From: Marasmius tenuissimus
Taxonomy: Eukaryota > Basidiomycota > Agaricomycetes > Agaricales > Marasmiaceae
Direction of reading: 5' to 3'
DNA length: 64,000 bases
Assembly (NCBI GenBank): GCA_029532415.1
Contig: JAQOTA010000015.1
Coordinates: 62,001-126,000 of the forward strand
This document shows, in pieces, positions 43,090 to 54,400 of this stretch. Position numbers and translations under genes: made by a program. The notes beneath the pieces are model-generated. The model saw only the letters and a list, made by a program, of their open reading frames with translations. It was not told the origin of the DNA and did no database searches. Position 1 is the first letter of the stretch; every line of letters begins with the position of its first letter.

Positions 43090-44305
43090 CATATCATCTG
43101 AGGGGATCGCCATGCCTATATTTCCATGCAAGTTCACTCCACCTCTCCTTGCGTTTCTTAAGGAGTCCAAAGACCATATGAGGGGTGCTTTTGGGTCTTG
43201 ACAATCTAGCGGGCTGCTTTTGCGGTCTTGTAGGGATTGAGAACCACTTGATCTTGCTCAAGGACGAGTTTGGGTGTAATCCATGACGAAGCGGTGCATG
43301 GTCAAGAGCATTGATGATAGTCCGTGGGATGGCAATGGCGATCAACAAAAACAAATTTCAGAGGGGTTGGAATTGAGTTGATATTGCTGTATCCAAACTC
43401 TAGAATGGAAGAAAAATGTAGGATATGTATGACAAGACGTACTCTCTAGGCTGTGTGTGTCAATAGGAACGTGATCAGCTATGCACTAAACACTCCTGCC
43501 ATGGTAGAGGCACTCGCCTCGAAGACATAGCGCATGTTACAATTTCTCGATCGCCACGGGGCCTTGGCTGAATTGACGGGCGAATTGAATGAGATGTTCA
43601 TCATAGTGACGAGCAGAATTTGAGAGACGCCGCACGCGGGGTTGCGATACCCTTGACCATCCTCGACCTTTCTGAACTGAGGTTCAGAAAATGTTTCAAT
43701 ATCAAGGTCGAAACTATGAATTTCCACACTCTCATACGTCCAGTCTGGCTATATAGACCAGATAGCTAAAAATTGCTTGAAGAGAAAGCATGGGCACGGG
43801 AGCTCCGAATGGATACCCAGTACGCTGTGGTAGGAAGATGTAAGGGAGGGCTAAAGTGAAGGGGGAAACGAGAGCAAGACGCAGCAAGATGGACCAGGGA
43901 TGGACCAGGGCGTGACGATTTGATGCTCAGTGTCTATGAACGGGAGATCCGGTAAACCTTCGTCGCCATCTGCGTCTTCGTTGCTGCCAGTGACCAGTTG
44001 GTCGGTACGGCAGTACATATGGTATTACTAGCATCCCTTGCACCCCTTCTGGATTGGATGGCTGTGAAGCGCCGTTTTTTGAGAACTGTGCTTGTTGGTT
44101 TGAGAGATCTTGGAGGTGTTTGAGCGTTTCTATGATGTCGAGGGCAGAACGGTGAACCTGTAGAAATTATACCTGATGCACAGAGAAAAAGTTAGAATCC
44201 GCGAGAATGTGATCAGTATCAATGGAAAACCTACCTGTCAGGCACCGAAACCTCTCTAGCGAGCTCCATACCCGGACCGCATTTACGCCTTATACGGTGT
44301 ACTGA
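43090..44305. repeat. Block paired with 59,300-60,600
   Basis: Matched landmarks include 'ggcaatggcgatcaacaaa' against 59,590, 'gtatccaaactctagaatgga' against 59,650, and 'gattggatggctgtgaagcgccg' against 60,515. A minus-strand frame (FLLIAIAIPRTI, LHPNSSLSKIKWFS) has a diverged partner (SLVAIAIDPISQP) near 59,600. Product not recognised. Confidence 0.55.
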
Positions 44306-44313
44306 GTTCCACT

Positions 44314-45213
44314 TAGGGCTGGGTTGCAAACTCTTCCGGGGTCCGTATGTATCGAACCAAACTCCGACGCCGATCGGGGGTTCGTGTCAAACGTTTCAAA
44401 CGGTTTTAAACCCTCAAGCGCCCATTTAGCGCCCGTTGCTTGTGCGGCAAAATTTCGAGTTTGATACATAGGTTTCCTTTGTATCAAGCCAAGTATGTTG
44501 AATCCGTGGACTATAATTAGATCCCGGTATATCCGAAGTCCCGGTTCATACTTCCCGCCATTGCATTATGCGGGACAATACATTCGCTATTGTTCCATTC
44601 TTCATTGTTCATTATGTTCATATGTACAATTTCTATTGTCGTCTCTATATGGTAACTCTATTGTAACTTCATGTATATAAGCTCGTAGTTTTCTACCTGA
44701 ATCTACAGTGTGCTTGAGCTTCTACGTCTCGCCTCTATCTCTCTAAACTCCTCTCTGGTAAGTAGTAGTGTAGCCATGTTGTAGTCCTCTGCGCTAGGTG
44801 TTATGCCGGCTCATCAAAGTATGCATGTCTCAAAGCTCACAAGCCAAAGCATACAAATCTAGCACCTTTTGGGCCCCATCCTCGCGATTGAAGAGCAGGA
44901 GGACAATGTAAATCAATGTCCGGCAGTCAGTCAATAATGCCACCGATGGGCCCGGATTCCGGCCTCAACCTCATGCGTCACGGACAGCAAAATTTATGCC
45001 TAATCTGGGCCTGGGTGAGACTTGAGATCTGTAGGGGCCTGAAAAGTTGATAACCTTTGTCTTTTCCCCCTTCCAAGTCCTGGTTTGACCAGAACAACCA
45101 CCGGGGTTTGAAACAGTTTGATACGGCGAATTTCCGAAGCCAGGCCGTATCGTATGTATCAAACTCCGTATCAATGGTATGTAACAAAGGGTTTGATACG
45201 CAACCCAGCCCTA
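44314..45213. mobile_element. hAT-like miniature element, TSD GTTCCACT, with nested solo LTR
   Basis: The ends TAGGGCTGGGTTGC and GCAACCCAGCCCTA are perfect 14-bp inverted repeats. Direct 8-bp flanks GTTCCACT lie at 44,306-44,313 and 45,214-45,221. Total length is 900 bp, or about 574 bp without the nested LTR and its duplicated 5 bp. Subterminal arms repeat gtatcaaac/gtttgatac motifs. No transposase. The paired block at about 60,730 lacks it. Confidence 0.93.
44496..44816 (+). repeat. Solo LTR of the Copia family, TSD AAGTA
   Basis: 321 bp, TGTTGAATC...GGCTCATCA, flanked by AAGTA at 44,491-44,495 and 44,817-44,821. The sequence is clearly the Copia LTR in plus orientation with a few indels, including a TATATAAGC box near 44,672. 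It lies inside the hAT-like element, so it inserted later. Confidence 0.95.
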
Positions 45214-45221
45214 GTTCCACT

Positions 45222-46420
45222 ACTCGACTGAGGTAGAGTCTGAAACGTCAAGTGGACTGTCTGAGGGTCGATCAGTAGCTCTCCACCCTGGTCTGGGAGC
45301 CAAGATGGCCGTCCTGTGACTCGTAGCACCAAGTGTTGGTGCTCCTGCTCCCGATGATTCCATGCACACCTCCCAGTCGACGAACCCAACGCTTTGATCC
45401 TTTTCGTCTCGACTACCACCAATGCCAGCCGCCTTTCCCAAGTTCTCTTACGCGCTTCGAGGATCTTGTCCTAAATGAGCCTGGCCGTCAAAGTGAAGCA
45501 AGTTTTCAACCGATGTTGAACGAACCATCTGTGATCAGTCCTCAGTTCTGACACAATCTCGAGTCGAGATCCTTAAATCTCCTGTGCAGGAAATCATCCC
45601 GTGGGTTTTGAGGACTTCTGATGAGTCTGCGGCATCTTGAAGTACATGTTAAAAATTGAGCAACAACAGCGGCCAGAATTCAAGTTCCACCGGACCACCC
45701 GGTCACCGGACCGACTTGAGGGTAGGCTCATCTCTTCACTTGATCTGGCACCATCGTCGCCTCTTCCCCTCATTCAAAGGCTTGTCTATCGTACTTTGTG
45801 GTATCGCCAGGCAGGATTCAAACATTTCTCTGTATTCGGCCACTATTTTGAACTTTGATCACGCTTAAGGATTCAAGTGGATCCAACTCGAATTACAAGA
45901 TCCTCAGCGGACTGGTGAATCTTGAACGCATAAGCAACGCCCAAGCTCTCAGTCACCCTCATGTGTAATCCCAGTTAGAGTGCGAACCATAAAGATACGT
46001 TCATTTTGCTGCGGCTAGCCTCGATACTCGTTGGGACCGGGGTCTTGACGGCGAGAAGAGCCCCTGTCGAACCAGCATAAATGCAAATTGTGTTCCAAAA
46101 TAAGTGAGAGAAGAATTGTACGTGCGACTGAGCCCTCTGATACAAGTTTCAAGATTTTCTGGAACTCGGGTCCAGTTCTGAGAAAACATGTCCACAGGCT
46201 TGATCTTGAGTGGCATGAAATATTTGCCTCCCAATCTCCCAGTTCTCGCTCGTTAGAAGTTGTTTCCTGGATATAGATGAGTCCAACGCGACTGACCATG
46301 GGTCTCCTTGGTTTTTCTCGTGTGAGTCTTTTTGACGACCGGGAGAATGTCCACCACAACTCAAGTTGTCAGAGATGATGGAGAAAGGCGTAGGAACGTT
46401 GGTTACTCTGAAAAATGAAC
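45222..46420. repeat. Block paired with 60,730-61,600
   Basis: Matches include 'tgctcctgctcccga', 'ccttttcgtctcgactaccacca' against 'ccttttcgtcttcgctacgacca', and 'ccggaccgacttgagggtaggct'. The last motif also occurs near 23,790. The part from 46,270 matches the end of unit 3 (33,390-33,590). Plus-strand frames are short and interrupted. No product is recognised. Confidence 0.55.
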
Positions 46421-46424
46421 CCTA

Positions 46425-46533
46425 CAGTCCGGTTGCGCGGCTCGAGCACCCACAATAGACCTAACCATTACCATATCGTCGCTATAGTAATGGTTAGGTC
46501 TATTGTGGGTGCTCGAGCCGCGCAACCGGACTG
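46425..46533. mobile_element. 109-bp perfect foldback element between TA dinucleotides
   Basis: A 48-49-bp perfect inverted repeat (arms from ACAGTCCGGTTGCGCGG to CTAACCATTAC) surrounds a loop of about 15 nt. TA at 46,423-46,424 and 46,534-46,535 could be a Tc1/mariner-type TSD. The homologous place in unit 3 (about 33,583) has no such hairpin. The lack of any arm mismatch implies a young insertion. It could also be a transcribed hairpin; nothing in the flanks supports a gene. Confidence 0.8.
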
Positions 46534-46540
46534 TATTTCC

Positions 46541-47760
46541 AGCAATCCGTCACAGCCAAACTCAAGGAGAATTTATGAACAGTAGCATATACAATTTCGG
46601 GGGCGTCTTTCCTTCCAATCCGATGTAGTGAATACTAGCAATCACGCATTATGGCTACTCGGGCCTCAAGCCTCAGGAGAGACCGAGATCTATAAAAGAG
46701 AGATAATTCAAAGGCACTATAGTCACCAGTCCCACCGCCTGTATTCAACCCATTTGAGCACCCCGCATCGACGGTTAGACCGGCCTAATCAAAACTAGTT
46801 GAGATTTTATGTAGATCGAGTTTACAAGGCTTCGATCAAGCCTGTGGATGGAGATTGTACCCCGGACTAAGAGATAGAAACGCGAACAGATTGAATGTCC
46901 ATACTAGACTCATTCAGCTCGCCCCGCTCAACCAAAACACCAGCTCCCGGTGCTTCTTGGTATCTAGATGGCGTCGGCCAACTTTTTTGACGTTTGCAAC
47001 GAGACATAACGACGAAGAGTATAGTCCTTTGGGTTTACAACTTAAGGTCCCGAGCTTGCTAAAAATAAGACTTGGAAATTGACTGAAGATAGACGGATGT
47101 AGGCCAAGAGTGACAAGATCAACTTACCGGAGACATATCGAGCAGCTCTGCCGGATGTCAAGTACATTTTGGAGGCAAGGGCTTGACAGTGTCCAGGGCA
47201 CCCGGTGTGAAGCGTCAAATATTGAGTTGCGATGAAGCTTCATCGCCCGATATCTCTTGTGCACAAGTCAACTGTAGTAGAACGACCAGAGTAGTCTGGA
47301 AGCTGGTTTCAAAGAGATGTTGGACGAGAAACAACGAACACTGACTTACCGGAGGCACCCGCTCGTTATAACATGTAGCCACTGCAATTTATCTGACCAA
47401 AATTCATCTTTGAATCCAGACCTTGAGGCGGTTTTAGACGGAAAATACCGATGGATAAGGTGAAGGGGGAAGGGTTACCCGGCCACACTTCTGAATGTTC
47501 GAGCCTCGACGTAGATGCTAGAATAGTGACAGTTGAACCTCTCACAATGAAGGTTCGATGTGCGTTACTTCCGAGGACCAGCCGACGTAGTATACGAGTC
47601 AAACAAAGATCGCCAAGTCTAGAGAACGAGAAGTCAGCAATCAGAAGAATTTCAACTGAGTCTGACGCTTAAAAGACACGGTTTTCGATACGGCACCAAT
47701 CAATTCAGGAGTTGAATGTCGGTTGCTAAATGCAAATGGCAGCAAGATACTCGGTATGAA
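46541..47760. repeat. Upstream repeat block U1, unit 5
   Basis: From about 46,741 it matches 1-650 and then directly 1,146-1,510, skipping the TIR element of unit 1. No ORF is credible. Confidence 0.7.
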
Positions 47761-47769
47761 GTGACCTGG

Positions 47770-48331
47770 TTTATGAATGTTTCTTCAATAACCAGAAACC
47801 ATAGCTCGGAGGGAGGAACGCCGGTCTTCGAGGTTCATGCTGAAGCTTAAAAGGTCGAATAGGTAACAAACTTGGGGCTTCTAGGTGTGCCGAAAGTAAC
47901 AGTACGGGCAAACAGTCGTCAGTTAGAGTTTATATGCCCGGTACCAACCCGTGAGCCATATATACCGTTGATATTTCTCTGGAATCAACTGGCTCGAGGG
48001 CGTTTTCTCTGCTGAAGTTTAAAACATTCGGTCTGGGACCTGAGACTGCCAACTACCGAGGGCAAGACTCAACCTTGCGAATGGCCGGGGATGATACAAA
48101 CTAAGCACCACTCGAATCAAAACCCAGAAGCTGACTTGATACCTTGGAGTAGACAGCGGTGGATACCACAAACTAGTGTCCCGGTTCCCGGTGGTGGTGG
48201 TTCAAGTGCAAGTCGAGGCATGGGCGCTTTTTGCAAAGTTCTGTTTCGGTTCCGGCCCGATCCCGATTCGTGCTTCTTGTTTCATGACACTCGCCACCCC
48301 GAGGCTCGACATGATACGACTCACTCAGCAT
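47770..48331 (-). pseudogene. Gene D copy 5, degenerate
   Basis: Start at 48,331 reads MLSESYHVEPRGGECHETRS and runs through TELCKKRPCLDLHLNH to a TAG shared with copy 1, then VVSTAVYSK before the GTATCAAG donor. The second exon reads ENALEPVDSREIST. The third reads PRSPKFVTYSTF then TAA, where copy 3 keeps TGG. Divergent from G copy 5 with about 400 bp between starts. Confidence 0.42.
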
Positions 48332-48726
48332 CCTCTGCTATCTTTCGAACCTCGTTCTCACAGACTCATCAGGCGACCAACTGGATGACCACTCTTATCA
48401 TGGAAGAAGACTATAAATGGATTCGGACCGATGAGATAGAACATGAACAGGTTTGGGCGTTTATCCCAGTGGTGAGTGGCTTTATCGGGACCCAAACTGT
48501 ATCTCTTATGGGATTGGGATCACATCAATAAGGACAGCATTTGGCTGGGCTCTGGAGCACCAGGTGAGCGTGTACGGTGAAGGTCCATAAGAGGAATTGC
48601 TGTTGAACAACACAGCGTGGACATCGCATGTTCTGACCACAATGGGCTGCTCTTGATAATACACCCGGGTTGCCTTCCTACCATCACCTCCCCCCCCTTG
48701 AACACACCCATCCATTCACAAGTTCA
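48332..48726 (+). promoter_or_regulatory. Divergent promoter region, G copy 5
   Basis: TATA-like 'gactataaatgg' near 48,411 and a donor-like 'gtggtgagtgg' near 48,472. A pyrimidine-rich tract ends just before the ATG. Confidence 0.4.
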
Positions 48727-50796
48727 ATGGAATCTCATTTTTTTGAAAGCGCAACAAACACCACAGTAACCAGCGGCAGCGGCAGCTTCAGTCACGTTTA
48801 AGGAGATCAGATCAACCACACGGTAACAATCGTTCGAGCAGAGGAGAAGGAACGCACCGAGTTGGACGAGGTAAGTGACTCGAGCTGTCTCCAGGGGGCT
48901 CGCATCTGATTGCTCCCCTAGTATTTCTACGTGAAGCGGGGTGCAATTTGTAGGCTGAGGAATATCAGTACAGGCCAATACCCGCAATGCTGGGATGACG
49001 ATGATTGCTGTCGATGTCAATCTTGTGAAGAGGGTCGAGTTCGGGCTGATAGGCTGATCTGTGCAGCAGAGCTTGTCGACCGACCGGGCAGAACCTTCAC
49101 GGTGGTGGAATACAGAGGCCCAGATGCAAAAAAGGTATGCCAGGAATCCATTCGACTATTTGTTCAATGAAAGTTAGAGCTTGCTCCAGGCATTTGAGAA
49201 GGATCTTGCTAGGTTTGTGAGCGGACTGTGCGTATTAGCTCTCCTCGCAATGAGCGAATGCTCAAGTTGCTCTAGAGCTTCAAATGCGCCTCAAATGTAC
49301 GGTTACAACTTGTCAGCAAGACCATCGGTACTATTACACAATGGTACGGACCTGTTACATGCGATAGGTCTATTTCCACTGATTGCCTCTGCAGAGCTGG
49401 TGCTGGCTGCGCAGTTGAATGTAAGATTTTTTGGGAAGGTGTATCTTCGTAGTTTACTTGTAAGTAGTCAGTATAATATCCGGATACAGTTGAATGAAAT
49501 AATTACAGGGGCAATTGGGTTGCGAGCAGTGGGGAGAGTGGAGGTTGGATCCGGGGAGGGGAGTGTTTTGCCGTGGTCCATTGGGGCCAGACCTCGATCT
49601 TGATTGGAGGAATTTTGGTGTTGAAGAGCTGCCCTTGACCGCAGAGCTCGTCCAAGAAGACGTTCTGTTGTGCTTTTTGGCGAGCCTCAAGTCGAAGCAA
49701 GTCGATGATGTTGTTGTCCATGGAGTTGTTTCCTCGGGTGCCTGGAATGACGTGCCTGAACAAGTCCTTCAGCCGACGGTCATTTTGACATTGACAAACG
49801 CCCCCATCGCCGTCGCAAATAATGCCTGGAAGAGCATATTCAATAACCTTTCAGACCGAAAACTGCTGGGAGATGGGCTGACAAGGTGGGTTTCGAAAAA
49901 ACCATCCACTTCTTTCATCTAACATCTCGAGTAGATTCACACTCGCTGGTGGAGACTATCTTCGGTTGGAGTGGAATTGGGATGCAGAGAGGGCGTGGAT
50001 GGGGCAAGCCTGGAGTGTTTTTGGTGCACGTGGAATCTCTTTGGACGAGGATCTAAGTGTTTACAGTGCGTCGTTGTTTTCCTCTCCCCTTCCACCGACT
50101 AACATCTCCCAGAGTTTGTCTATCGTGAGGCCTCATTGTCTGGCAATCTTTCACACTCTAAAGCCTGTCAACAAACCCAACCGCCAATCCACCTCTTTGT
50201 CCGACCATCACCTCCTGACCTTGAATATGGCAACACCTCTTCTGTTCATTTCTGGTCTTTTGATGAAGACGGCCACTCCCCGCTCTCTGATGACCTCTGC
50301 CACGACTTTGGCCTTCCAACCATGCTCTACCTCTCTCAATACTTCTACCCACACTTTTGGTCTAATGATGCCTACAGCTGCCTACGCCAATATCAACTCC
50401 TTCGAGGGTTTGACCCATCCACCACCGATTTTGCTCGATCTCTCGGATATGAAAACATCTACCGACCTCTGAGCGACTCGGATCGGTTTGCGCAGGTCAA
50501 CCAAGGCTTGTTCCACCTATTCCTTCTCTTTGCGATCATCTGATCTCCTCCGATTTTGTTTTGCAGAGCCTCCTCTCAAGGTTGGAGCCTCGCCGTCAAT
50601 AATAAACATTTCCGCACTTCAGGATCCCACCACAACAGCAACTCACCCAGCTCAAAATTCCTCGGTATCCACGACCTCTAGCACTTGCCAGCCCAGCTTC
50701 TGGTCCCCCATATTCTTGCCTCCTTTGTCTGAAGGTTTGGGGAACCCCGATGCCACCTCGCGAGCCCTCAACCCAGACATTGCAGATATTGACTAA
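48727..50796 (+). pseudogene. Gene G copy 5, complete except one nonsense codon
   Basis: Exons: 48,727-48,870, 48,922-49,134, 49,190-49,459, 49,509-49,885, 49,935-50,065, 50,113-50,495 and probably 50,569-50,796. All joins keep frame and use GT...AG borders. Codon 25 is TAA (48,799-48,801) where the other copies have CAA (FSHVQGDQ). No other lesion is seen; the Cys-rich motif is CCRCQSCEEGRVRADR and the C-terminal motifs match copy 2. The N-terminus MESHFFESATN groups it with copy 2. It may be a very young pseudogene, a segregating null allele, or be translated from a downstream start. The sixth exon could instead read through to a stop at 50,543. Confidence 0.85.
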
Positions 50797-52138
50797 AGTT
50801 CAGTTTGAAGGTAATGTCAGAATTCACTCCGTGCGACTGCTGTTCTCACAACTCATGCTTGTCTTAGTCTGCAGTTGCAATTACATGGTATTGAAATGGA
50901 TTCATTTTTGAGGTGTTGCTCATTTCGACCCCTGCGGAAGATGTTCTGGCTACGAGTGACGTGATATAGACAGATTTTGGGTATTCAATATACAATCTTT
51001 CTTCCGAATCCACGAGGTGCAACACGACATCTAAGAGTGTATACTACTGACAGCCGTGCCCTGTGCTATGCGTCATGTACGATAGTCTCGCATCCTTGTT
51101 CTATGAAGGTCAATCAGCTTCCAGCCGAAGTAACTGATAACCATGAACGGCTCGCCTCTTTCATTATCCCACATCCATGTAGACCATGCTTGATTGAGAT
51201 CCATAACGAGTTGGGAGTGTTTTACCAGAGTTGGTCAGTAACCAAAATGTTGCCGCGACCGCATTCACAACAGTATTTGGGGATTGCACAAGGGCTTCCA
51301 TCATAGCTGGCAGAAAAAGCATCTTGATGAAGCACGGAACCCGCACAAATGAAATCCAGTGTCCAGCAGCCAACGAGCTCGGTCAGCGAGGCCATGCTAT
51401 CCTGATGACAATAATATAGACATATCTCTTTCACTCGTTGCACGAGTCCATCATTTGCATACACTCTTCATTGATACTGAGCACCTCGTAGCTCCGGTCG
51501 GGGACACGAGAGTACAAACACGTCTGTGGAACATGCTGTTAATGGCAAGACTCGACGTCTCTGATAGTAAATTAGACGTACCCCACCAGCGAACCTATGT
51601 GGATCCGGTCAGTCACTGACCAGCCCCGGCAGTTGGAATCAGGGACTACCAACCTGACAGGCCTGGCCAGTGTCTGATTCGCAAAGGCTTTTTCAGACAG
51701 ATACCTTTAGTCTGGTAGCGTCTGGTCTGCACCATAGGACTGTCACGTACCTATAAGCAAATATCAGATTGGTATCCTCTTATCAGCAGCTGAATAGGAC
51801 ATACCGGGCTGACGTGTCGTGAGCAGAAAAAGGGAGACTGGTCGGGGATGGCCAAGCTCTGTCAGACCGACGGTGCTGGTCAGATGCTGGCAGACTGAGA
51901 GATAAATATAGGGATTCCTAGAAATTGGTGGAGGCGGCCTCACGAACACAGAAAAAGGTATGAACACAGACAAGTTTTATTGAAAGTACCTACATACATA
52001 CAGAATTTACAGGTACATACTTCTACGTGGGGGCCAGCAGCTGTTCGACGCGTACATACTACTACCATCCTTCACTCTTCGCAACAACCTACAGAATTCG
52101 CATATAAGCAAGTCAATTCAATGAGCAGTAATAGTAGA

Positions 52139-52449
52139 TGATGAGCCGGCATGACGCCTAGCGCAGAGGACTACAACATAGCTATACTACTACTTACCAG
52201 AGAGGAGTTTAGAGAGATAGAGGCGAGACGTAGAAGCTCAAGCACACTGTAGATTCAGGTAGAGAACTACGAGCTTATATACATGTAGAAACTATAGTGA
52301 ATACCATATAAGGACGATAATAGAATTTGTACATATGATCATAAGTAGAAATGATAAATGGAACAATAGTCCCGCATAATATGATGGTGGGAAGTATGAA
52401 CCGGGACTTCGGATATACCGGGATCTAAATATAGTCCACGGATTCAACA
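52139..52449 (-). repeat. Solo LTR of the Copia family, TSD GTAGA
   Basis: 311 bp, minus orientation, flanked by GTAGA at 52,134-52,138 and 52,450-52,454. Nested inside the CACCAGC element. Confidence 0.95.
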
Positions 52450-52454
52450 GTAGA

Positions 52455-53560
52455 AAGAATCTACGTATCTCTGAAATCCTAGATGTGTAGACCCATAGTA
52501 GTCTGGGGCATTCGGCAGAACTAGCGCATATACATAGTCAGCTCGCGGACATGTAGCTATGGATTTGGCGGGAACACACCTGTATCCAAAACCTAATTCG
52601 GGGTAGTGACCACCTGCTAACGAACGAAGAAGAACCTCTCTAACCATCGACCGATAGCCTGTGTTGTGATTGCGAGGTGGACAGTTAGGTTTGCAAGTGT
52701 CGTGGGTGTGGGACAATACACGGTGGTAGAGGGAGAGATGATGGCGGGAGGGGGGAAAGGAGGGATGGGTGAAATTGGGACGGCGTTGGGTTTATATACC
52801 TGGGAGATGGACCGTGCGGCGGGTTGTGAAAGTAGCCTGTTCGCAAACTGATGACGCCGGTGACGACGCATACGTCACCGACGTTGTGCAATGGTCCAAA
52901 GACTGCTGGAGGCTGGAGCTAGCGAGTGTAAAACTGGGACGTCGAGTCCATCCTGAGTTTGACTCAGGATACAAGACGTTTGTCATTGTTGGACATTGTA
53001 ATGATTGTTCGATTTGTAGATCCGAATGAAGACCGAGAACTAGTTAAGAGTAATCAGTATATAGAGACTATCGTTCAAATAAAATAAAATCGCCAACTCG
53101 GCCACGCACCTGGTAGATCCCATCTCACTTCCAAAGTCCAAACCCCACCGAGCTGTATTCCTTGGTCAATTTTCAGGTTTTTGGTACTCGTATAGATCAC
53201 AGTGGTGACCAGGCAGCCAGTTCATACGATAAGCACGAGATAGTGAGTTTTTAAGGTGATGGTGGTGGTAGAGGGTCAAGAACAGCACGTGTCAGTAATG
53301 TATCGGTCACCGAGAACTAGCTCACCGGCGGTACCGATTTCAGCGCAAGCGCCCGTGGGACAGGTATCCAGAATCAATTTGAATCAGTTACCCTGATGTT
53401 GGTTCGACGGCAACGATGATATTGATAACGACACGACAAGTAACTCAGGTATGTTGTACCCACAATACCAAGATATTGTGCGGTGAGCACTGACTGAACA
53501 CGCACCAGCATGCTGCGATCACCACTTGGATAACCATCTCAAAGTCTGATTCAGCCCGAA
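52455..53560. other. Interior of the CACCAGC element, no gene recognised
   Basis: Short overlapping frames on both strands (up to 90 codons) show no known motif. A TATA-like 'tttatatacc' near 52,790 precedes a plus-strand frame at 52,769-53,029. I cannot tell whether this is captured host sequence. Confidence 0.3.
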
Positions 53561-54400
53561 CAGTCTAACCTCAACCCATCATGCTTTGATACTCTCATTT
53601 CCTTCCGGCTTCTACTGACCGCTTATTTATCATACCTTGACAGCCTGAGAGCTCTCTGGTGCGTGTCAGGTACAACAAAGCCATTCTGTCTTTGTCTGAT
53701 CAGGATTCTCCGTTCCGATGTGCTCTGACCACTCACTGGTCACCGACTGATAATGTACGCTTGCCCTGATGTGTTCTGTCCAGCTACTGATCATCTACTG
53801 TTCAGGCCCCACTATTCTGCCTTGACCTGATTGTGTGCTGACCACGGTAGTTCATCCTAATGGTACGTTGTCATCGACTGATTATCTACTATTAGATTGA
53901 GCGAGTATGTACAGTGACTGATCTATGGCTACCATACTGTCGCTTCCAGGTCATCGCCGTCAGACACTGATCGGATCCCCATAGTTTTGCTGGTGCCCTC
54001 ATCCAGATACTGCCATTCCTATTCTTCCTTCCCACTCCATTCAACAAGTTTCAGTCGAGCCCTATCTTCACAACACAGCAAAACGTCCGTTTTGAGCAGG
54101 TTTGACGATTCTGTGTGTTGGAGATCCGTGCGTATAGTTACCGAGAAACTCTTCGACGTTACCGAGTACCTTCTAATGTCTCCTTTTTGATGGGCTTAAA
54201 AACTCGGAGAGTTGAATTTGATGTGCACCCAGCGACAGAGAAACATCCAAAAAAATGGCCTTGAGTCCTATGAGTACAACCGTGGCTTCAGGATAGATTG
54301 TTTAGCGGAATTCTTCATGTTACGACGACGAAAACGACGCACCTCCCTAGCTTCCTCCGTCCCCACAAATCCCAGCCCCCCATCATTTGCATCCATTCAT

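Larger units (their letters stand above)
51584..53995. mobile_element. DNA transposon with CACCAGC ends and subterminal motif arrays, 2,412 bp
   Basis: Short inverted ends CACCAGCGAAC and GTTTTGCTGGTG, flanked by CCC at 51,581-51,583 and 53,996-53,998, agree with the uninterrupted 'gacgtaccc..catcc' of units 1 and 4. Both ends carry many ctgaccag/ctggtcag/ctgatca variants (51,605-51,900 and 53,640-53,980), the subterminal layout typical of CACTA/Spm-like (CMC) elements, which also make 3-bp TSDs. No transposase frame is seen; the interior (52,455-53,560) has only short frames, so it is probably non-autonomous. It contains a solo LTR. Confidence 0.75.
51164..54400 (-). pseudogene. Gene Y copy 5, split by a 2.4-kb transposon
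   Basis: The C-terminal exon reads PAMMEALVQSPNTVV and SGKTLPTRYGSQSS, ending at 51,164. The preceding exon reads YANDGLVQRVKE. The transposon at 51,584-53,995 sits at the exon-intron border (the MKG/GTACGT position of other copies). Beyond it the frame continues as GNYTHGSPTHRI and PAQNGRFAVL, with stops and a frame change near 54,150. Convergent with G copy 5. Confidence 0.42.

Noticed and set aside
44640..44816. TATATAAGC taken as a host gene promoter
   Set aside because: It is inside the solo Copia LTR and occurs in all LTR copies.
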